The position numbers were made by a program, and so were the translations under genes. This document shows positions 13,646-17,341 of a stretch of 17,341 bases of DNA, in pieces. The DNA is from an uncultured Alphaproteobacteria bacterium. GTDB taxonomy: Bacteria; Pseudomonadota; Alphaproteobacteria; CAAHEQ01; UBA3637. Location: the NCBI GenBank assembly GCA_944391545.1, contig CALXTZ010000017.1, positions 1-17,341 on the forward strand, written 5' to 3'. Position 1 is the first letter of the stretch. Each line of letters opens with the position of its first letter. The notes beneath the pieces were generated by a model. It did no database searches and was not told the origin of the DNA. It saw nothing but the letters and a program-made list of their open reading frames with translations.

Positions 13646-14675
13646 GCATCAGCAAGCCTTCATTTGTCGGACAGATTCGGTTTCCTTTTCGGACAATCCA
13701 TCCTTTTTGAAGAACGGATTGAACGGCCGTCGGAGATATCCCCGTTGCATCGATGCCCTCGCGTTGGCGAAGTCCCATCAAAAGGCGCTCTTCTTCTTTT
13801 TCCAAAGGTGTTAATTCGGTTTCGAATCGTTCACCGGCCAACCAGGCAGCAACGTCTCGCGGGTTTTCGGTCGCCGTTAATCCGATGCGGCCGTGCGCCG
13901 ACGGTCCGATTCCCGCATAATCCTGACTTCGCCAGTACGCCTGATTGTGGCGGCATTCAAATCCGGGACGTGCAAAATTAGAAACTTCATAAAGCGGAAC
14001 GCCGGCTCGATCCATTTGGTTAATTGTTCTTAAAAATAAATCGCGTGCCGTTTCGTCATCCGGCATTGTCAGAGAACGGCGGGCAAACGGTGTTTTGTCT
14101 TCGATGGTCAACTGGTAAAGAGAATAATGTGGCAGATTAAAAGAAAGGGCTTCCTTTAATTCGGCTTCCCACATTCGGACTGTTTGACCGGGGCGTGCAT
14201 ACATCAGGTCAATCGAGACGATGTCGAAAACAGCCGATGCTTCCTTGATCCGCCGGCGCGCCGTTTCGGCCGTATGGCGTCGTCCCAAAAAGTGCAGGGC
14301 TTCATCTGATAAGGCTTGAACGCCCAAAGATAATCGATTGATGCCCAGCTTTTTGAAAACCATCATTTTTTCTTGATCAATCGCATCGGGATTGGCTTCC
14401 ATCGAAATTTCGACGTCTTGTGCAACGGAAAAGCGGGTATAAACAGCATTTAAGATGCCTTCCGTTAATGTCAAAGGCATCAAACTGGGCGTGCCGCCGC
14501 CGAAGAAAATACTGGTTATTTCTCTTTTTGCCGGCAACGCTTCAATTTCTGCCCGATAGCGTTTTAAAAACGCCGCCTCGTCCCATGATCGGCAAGGCAT
14601 TGAATAAAAATCGCAATAGGGGCATTTGGACAAACAGTAAGGCCAGTGGCAGTAAAGGGCAAGTTGTTTTTTCAT
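13602..14675 (-). CDS. hemW: Radical SAM heme chaperone HemW-like protein
   Basis: 357 residues. The radical SAM cluster motif CLSKCPYC (C14, C18, C21) is followed by DFYS, then the GGGTPS SAM-binding motif (59-64), EANPD and LSLGVQALSD. The HNQAYW motif (243-248) is the HNxxYW signature of HemW. This separates it from coproporphyrinogen dehydrogenase HemN, which has a longer N-terminal region. HemW is thought to bind heme and deliver it to respiratory enzymes. The only reasonable start is ATG 14673-14675, and no good Shine-Dalgarno precedes it (nearest AAAGG is about 20 nt away), so translation may be weak or leader-poor. It is convergent with the LppC/LpoA-like gene, with a 44-bp overlap. 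Confidence 0.93.
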   Translation of the reverse strand: MKKQLALYCHWPYCLSKCPYCDFYSMPCRSWDEAAFLKRYRAEIEALPAKREITSIFFGGGTPSLMPLTLTEGILNAVYTRFSVAQDVEISMEANPDAIDQEKMMVFKKLGINRLSLGVQALSDEALHFLGRRHTAETARRRIKEASAVFDIVSIDLMYARPGQTVRMWEAELKEALSFNLPHYSLYQLTIEDKTPFARRSLTMPDDETARDLFLRTINQMDRAGVPLYEVSNFARPGFECRHNQAYWRSQDYAGIGPSAHGRIGLTATENPRDVAAWLAGERFETELTPLEKEEERLLMGLRQREGIDATGISPTAVQSVLQKGWIVRKGNRICPTNEGLLMLNSLILDLWPQDPA

Positions 14676-14723
14676 AAGACGAGTATGCCAAACCTTTGCA
14701 TAAAAGGCAATATGAAAAGAACC

Positions 14724-14752
14724 TTGACTTTTGATGCAAAGGCTTCTATTTT
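14724..14752 (+). promoter_or_regulatory. Promoter of hpf-ptsN
   Basis: TTGACT (14724-14729), a 17-nt spacer and TATTTT (14747-14752). The predicted start near 14759 gives a leader of about 31 nt before the hpf ATG. No sigma-54 GG/GC motif was seen. Confidence 0.5.
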
Positions 14753-14789
14753 GATGACTCTATGGTTTTATTGAATTAGGATAAAAGAA

Positions 14790-15341
14790 ATGCAAATTAC
14801 AATTACAGGAAAACAAATTAATGTCGGCGACAGCATGCAGGCTTATGCAGAAAAAAATCTGTCTGCAGTTGTTGAAAAATACTTCGACACGGCGTTAGAC
14901 GCCACGATCGTTTTTTCCAGAGAAGGCGAACAAATTAAAGCGGACGTGACGGTTCACCCGATGACGGGCGCTCTGTTGAAAGGCAGTGCCCAAGCCGGGG
15001 ATGCTTATTTGGCCTTTGATCGTGCTTGCGATCGGATTGCAAGACAACTTCGCAAATACAAGAATCGTTTAACGGATCACCAAGTACAAAAAGTTGAATT
15101 GGTGGATATGAGCGTTATCGAAGATGATTTGGAACAAGAACCGGCCGGAACGGCGCCGGTGATTATTGCCGAAATGCAAACGGAATTGCCGATTTGTTCG
15201 GTATGCGGTGCAGTGATGCGGATGGACTTGGCGGATTTGCCTGCTTTGATGTTCAGAAACTCGGCACATGGCGGGCTCAACATGGTTTACCGTCGTCCGG
15301 ACGGCAATATCGGTTGGGTTGACCCGAAGGATAAATCATAA
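14790..15341 (+). CDS. hpf: Long-form ribosome hibernation-promoting factor
   Basis: 183 residues, the long HPF type. The N-terminal domain (about 1-100, ITGKQINVGDSMQAYAEKNL ... AYLAFDRACDRIARQLRKYK) binds the 30S decoding region. A linker follows, and the C-terminal dimerisation domain (about 125-183, PALMFRNSAHGGLNMVYRRPDGNIGWVDPK) joins two ribosomes into 100S dimers in slow growth. AGGAT precedes the ATG at normal spacing. Oddity: the start of the C-terminal domain reads LPICSVCGAVM, placing a CxxC pair (C136, C139) where related alphaproteobacterial HPFs, as I recall them, have a TVGEAVM-like sequence. ptsN follows 12 nt later, a pairing seen in many alphaproteobacteria. Confidence 0.94.
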   Translation: MQITITGKQINVGDSMQAYAEKNLSAVVEKYFDTALDATIVFSREGEQIKADVTVHPMTGALLKGSAQAGDAYLAFDRACDRIARQLRKYKNRLTDHQVQKVELVDMSVIEDDLEQEPAGTAPVIIAEMQTELPICSVCGAVMRMDLADLPALMFRNSAHGGLNMVYRRPDGNIGWVDPKDKS

Positions 15342-15353
15342 TAGGTTTATGCC

Positions 15354-15809
15354 ATGAAAATTACGGAAATTTTAAAACCGGACCTCGTCTTTTTGGATGT
15401 GGATGTCGCTTCTAAAAAAGAAACTTTAGAGAAAATTGCCGAGATCTCTTGTCCTGTGATCGGATGCGACAGCCGGAATGTCTTTGATGCTTTGGTGGAA
15501 CGGGAACGATTGGGAACAACCGGTATCGGCAAAGGCGTTGCGATTCCGCATGCGCGTTTGGCCGGGTTAACGGATTTGTTCTGTGCGTTTATGCGTGTGA
15601 AACCGGTGGATTTTGAATCAATCGACGGCAAAAATGTTGACTTGATTTTTTTCCTGCTGGTTCCCGAAGAATCCGGAGCGGATCATTTAAAAGCGTTGGC
15701 TCGCATTTCAAAGCTGTTACGCAATGAAGAGGTCTGCGCCGCGCTGCGTCAGGTCAAAACGCCGAAGGAAGCTTTGGCTTTGATTGACGAAGCAGATAAA
15801 GACGAATAG
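15354..15809 (+). CDS. ptsN: Nitrogen-PTS EIIA component (EIIA-Ntr)
   Basis: 151 residues with the PTS EIIA type-2 domain. The phosphorylated histidine is His66 in GKGVAIPHARL, followed by the family pattern FCAFMRVKPVDFESIDGKNVDLIFFLLVPE and HLKALARISKLLRNE. EIIA-Ntr is a regulatory phosphoacceptor of the PtsP/PtsO chain that controls K+ transport, stringent response and envelope traits in proteobacteria; it does not itself carry sugar. The ribosome binding site (TAGGT, 8 nt away) is weak, and the gene follows hpf by 12 nt, so co-transcription and coupling are likely. Confidence 0.94.
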   Translation: MKITEILKPDLVFLDVDVASKKETLEKIAEISCPVIGCDSRNVFDALVERERLGTTGIGKGVAIPHARLAGLTDLFCAFMRVKPVDFESIDGKNVDLIFFLLVPEESGADHLKALARISKLLRNEEVCAALRQVKTPKEALALIDEADKDE

Positions 15810-15825
15810 TTTTTATAAAACCAGT

Positions 15826-15858
15826 AAAAGGGTCGTTCTTTGGGAACGGCCCTTTTTT
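15826..15858. terminator. Bidirectional terminator between ptsN and the Cys-rich gene
   Basis: AAAAGGGTCGTTC (15826-15838) pairs with GAACGGCCCTTTT (15844-15856; one G-U) around a 5-nt loop, with A-run and T-run on either side. It ends the hpf-ptsN transcript. On the other strand it lies just after the TAA (15857-15859) of the cysteine-rich gene, with the U-run overlapping that stop. Confidence 0.88.
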
Positions 15859-17341
15859 ATACACACGTTTCATCGGTTTCATCCCATGCATGGTCGGCAT
15901 CGCAACAAATTTTAGCATTAAATTGATTTGGATGCGTTGTTCCGGGACAGACACAATTTAAAACTTCAGCATTGTTTTTACAAGCAGTCTTACAAATCCC
16001 GCCCTCATCAGCTATTTGTCCTTCTGGGCACTCAATAAGAGTACAGCCACCGTTCGCGTATGTATGTCCTTCCGGACAACACCATCCCTGTTCTATCGCA
16101 CTTTTACAGACACTTGTATCGCATGTTGGTTTCCCTTGAGAATCCATCGGGATAGAACGACCTAAAATACACTTTCCATTATTACATTCAGGAAGTAAAG
16201 GACTTAAACAATTTCCTGATGATGTGCATAGAGTTCCGCAGAGTTGGTCATTATAGTAACACGCATATTGTTGTTCTTCACTATAGCCTGGATGAGTACG
16301 TTGAGCTATACAAGCCAGAGAACCCTTTACACAACCCCAGCCATCTTGAGGCGTGACATAAGCGTATGTAAAACCGTTAGAGCAACTCTTGGTATAACAA
16401 TCACCGATTGTGCAAACGCCAAAAGTTGTTTCATTACATAATCTTCCACAAGAGGATCCTTCTCTATAACAATTTTTTCCAATGCAGGAAATTTCACCAT
16501 TTGTACAACTTCTATCCTCGGGATTATATGTTGTAGGATTTCCATTTAAGTCACGAAGAGGACATTTCTCTGCATTAGGGCAACAGGTTAATGGGTTTTG
16601 ACATGTTCCACAAAGAGTACCGTTCATATAACACGCCCAAACAGAAGCACTCTTCTGGTAAAAACACTCTAAACCATTTTTAAAAAAACAACCTTTAGCA
16701 TATTCGAGCGTTCCCATAGCAGGGGTTCCGCCAAGATCTTCGCACAGTGTGTCATAGCAAGATCCTATTATAGAGCATGCTCCGAAACCAGTTCCCTCAC
16801 AACATCTATCATTATTTTCATCAAAGCATGTCCAACGATTATTGGTTGTTTGAAAAATACGTGTGCAAAATTCGGGGCCCGTTTTAGAATGACAGCCATG
16901 CCATTGATAAGGAGGCGGCATCTGGCGAAAGGTGGTATTAGATGGGCATTGATCTGGATAACAAATTCCATGTACGCAACTTTTTCCATCATAAGTGCAG
17001 TATTCTCCGCATCTTTTCCCATTGATATAACAGAAAAAGGTTTGTCCAGTTGTTCCATCTCTGCATTCAAAACTTTGGCATTGTCCATCGACATAGATGT
17101 ATCCTTCTGGGCAAGCACAGGTATCAGCATTAGTTCCTTCAAGGCAGATGCAAGCACAAGTATCTGGATCTCTTTCTCCGGTCATGCCAGAACCGTTACA
17201 TTGAGGGTGACAGGTGTTATTACACATATCATATCCTTCAATACATTCACAGGAACAGGTTAAACTATTCCAAGTCGCATTTTCTGGGCATTCTTGAGGG
17301 TCACAAGAACAAGAGCATGTCAAGGTATCAAGAGAATAGCC
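15857..17341 (-). CDS. Cysteine-rich repeat protein, 5'-truncated by window edge
   Basis: The frame is open to the right edge (at least 494 codons), so the true start and any signal peptide are outside. By my count about 68 residues (near 14%) are cysteine. The first part has EGF-like or laminin-like spacing (TCSCSCDP, TCSCECIEGYDMC, TCACICLEG, CACPEGYIYVDGQC). The centre has four copies of C-Y-x-[ND/EG]-x(2-3)-C-G-x(1-2)-C: coding 16997-17032, 16601-16633, 16436-16471 and 16226-16261. Between these recur G-x-C-Y...C and G-C..K.G..C blocks. The C-terminus returns to ECPEG/CCPEGHTYANGGC units and ends in CV, with no membrane anchor. Such a chain needs an oxidising compartment, so secretion or surface display is inferred. 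Function unknown. Confidence 0.75.
   Translation of the reverse strand, partial: GYSLDTLTCSCSCDPQECPENATWNSLTCSCECIEGYDMCNNTCHPQCNGSGMTGERDPDTCACICLEGTNADTCACPEGYIYVDGQCQSFECRDGTTGQTFFCYINGKRCGEYCTYDGKSCVHGICYPDQCPSNTTFRQMPPPYQWHGCHSKTGPEFCTRIFQTTNNRWTCFDENNDRCCEGTGFGACSIIGSCYDTLCEDLGGTPAMGTLEYAKGCFFKNGLECFYQKSASVWACYMNGTLCGTCQNPLTCCPNAEKCPLRDLNGNPTTYNPEDRSCTNGEISCIGKNCYREGSSCGRLCNETTFGVCTIGDCYTKSCSNGFTYAYVTPQDGWGCVKGSLACIAQRTHPGYSEEQQYACYYNDQLCGTLCTSSGNCLSPLLPECNNGKCILGRSIPMDSQGKPTCDTSVCKSAIEQGWCCPEGHTYANGGCTLIECPEGQIADEGGICKTACKNNAEVLNCVCPGTTHPNQFNAKICCDADHAWDETDETCV

Noticed and set aside
15857..17341. Repeat motifs in the Cys-rich gene as a CRISPR array or VNTR
   Set aside because: The similarity is at protein level with uneven spacing and diverged DNA; no regular direct repeats or spacers.

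Overview
The window reads as a chromosomal segment of an alphaproteobacterium with moderate to low GC, probably from one of the gut- or host-associated lineages. The lineage call is inference. It rests on an envelope and PBP-activator neighbourhood (hemW, LppC/LpoA-like lipoprotein, rsmI, yraN, BON lipoprotein), a long-form hpf followed directly by ptsN, and a large cysteine-rich secreted-type protein of a kind I associate with gut alphaproteobacterial genomes. There are no rRNA or tRNA genes, CRISPR arrays, transposases or integrases. Genes are tightly packed: several same-strand overlaps (ATGA and similar) and two tail-to-tail overlaps of 44-47 bp.

Layout, left to right. 1-218 (-) is the start of an outer-membrane beta-barrel gene that runs off the window. 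434-880 (+) is a small membrane bPH2/YdbS-like protein with its own promoter and terminator. 1204-1974 (+) is a second outer-membrane beta-barrel protein, convergent with leuS (2028-4550, -) across a shared terminator. The LeuRS is of the Firmicutes/Bacteroidetes sequence type rather than the usual proteobacterial type. Divergent from leuS is a strongly structured RNA (about 4699-4911) with its own promoter, a perfect intrinsic terminator and a possible tiny ORF. It is followed immediately by an XRE-type regulator gene (4928-5305).

5259-9663 (-) is a tripartite efflux operon transcribed tolC-like > macA-like > ABC ATPase > MacB/FtsX-like permease, with translationally coupled junctions. 9804-10010 (-) encodes a ribbon-helix-helix protein. 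Its promoter region carries four copies of the odd palindrome CGA(G/C)TCG, one inside the -35/-10 spacer, which suggests autoregulation. 10194-12170 (-) is rsmI > yraN > BON lipoprotein > small helical/TPR-like protein. It is divergent from an LppC/LpoA-like PBP-activator lipoprotein (12266-13645, +), whose end overlaps convergent hemW (13602-14675, -). 14790-15809 (+) is hpf-ptsN. 15857 to the right edge (-) is the C-terminal part of a protein with about 14% cysteine and internal repeats.

Functionally the window combines envelope biology (two OMPs, the efflux pump, two lipoproteins, the secreted Cys-rich protein) with translation and ribosome functions (LeuRS, RsmI, HPF). The parts I find least explained are the structured RNA upstream of the XRE gene, the CGASTCG operator cluster and the cysteine-rich repeat protein.
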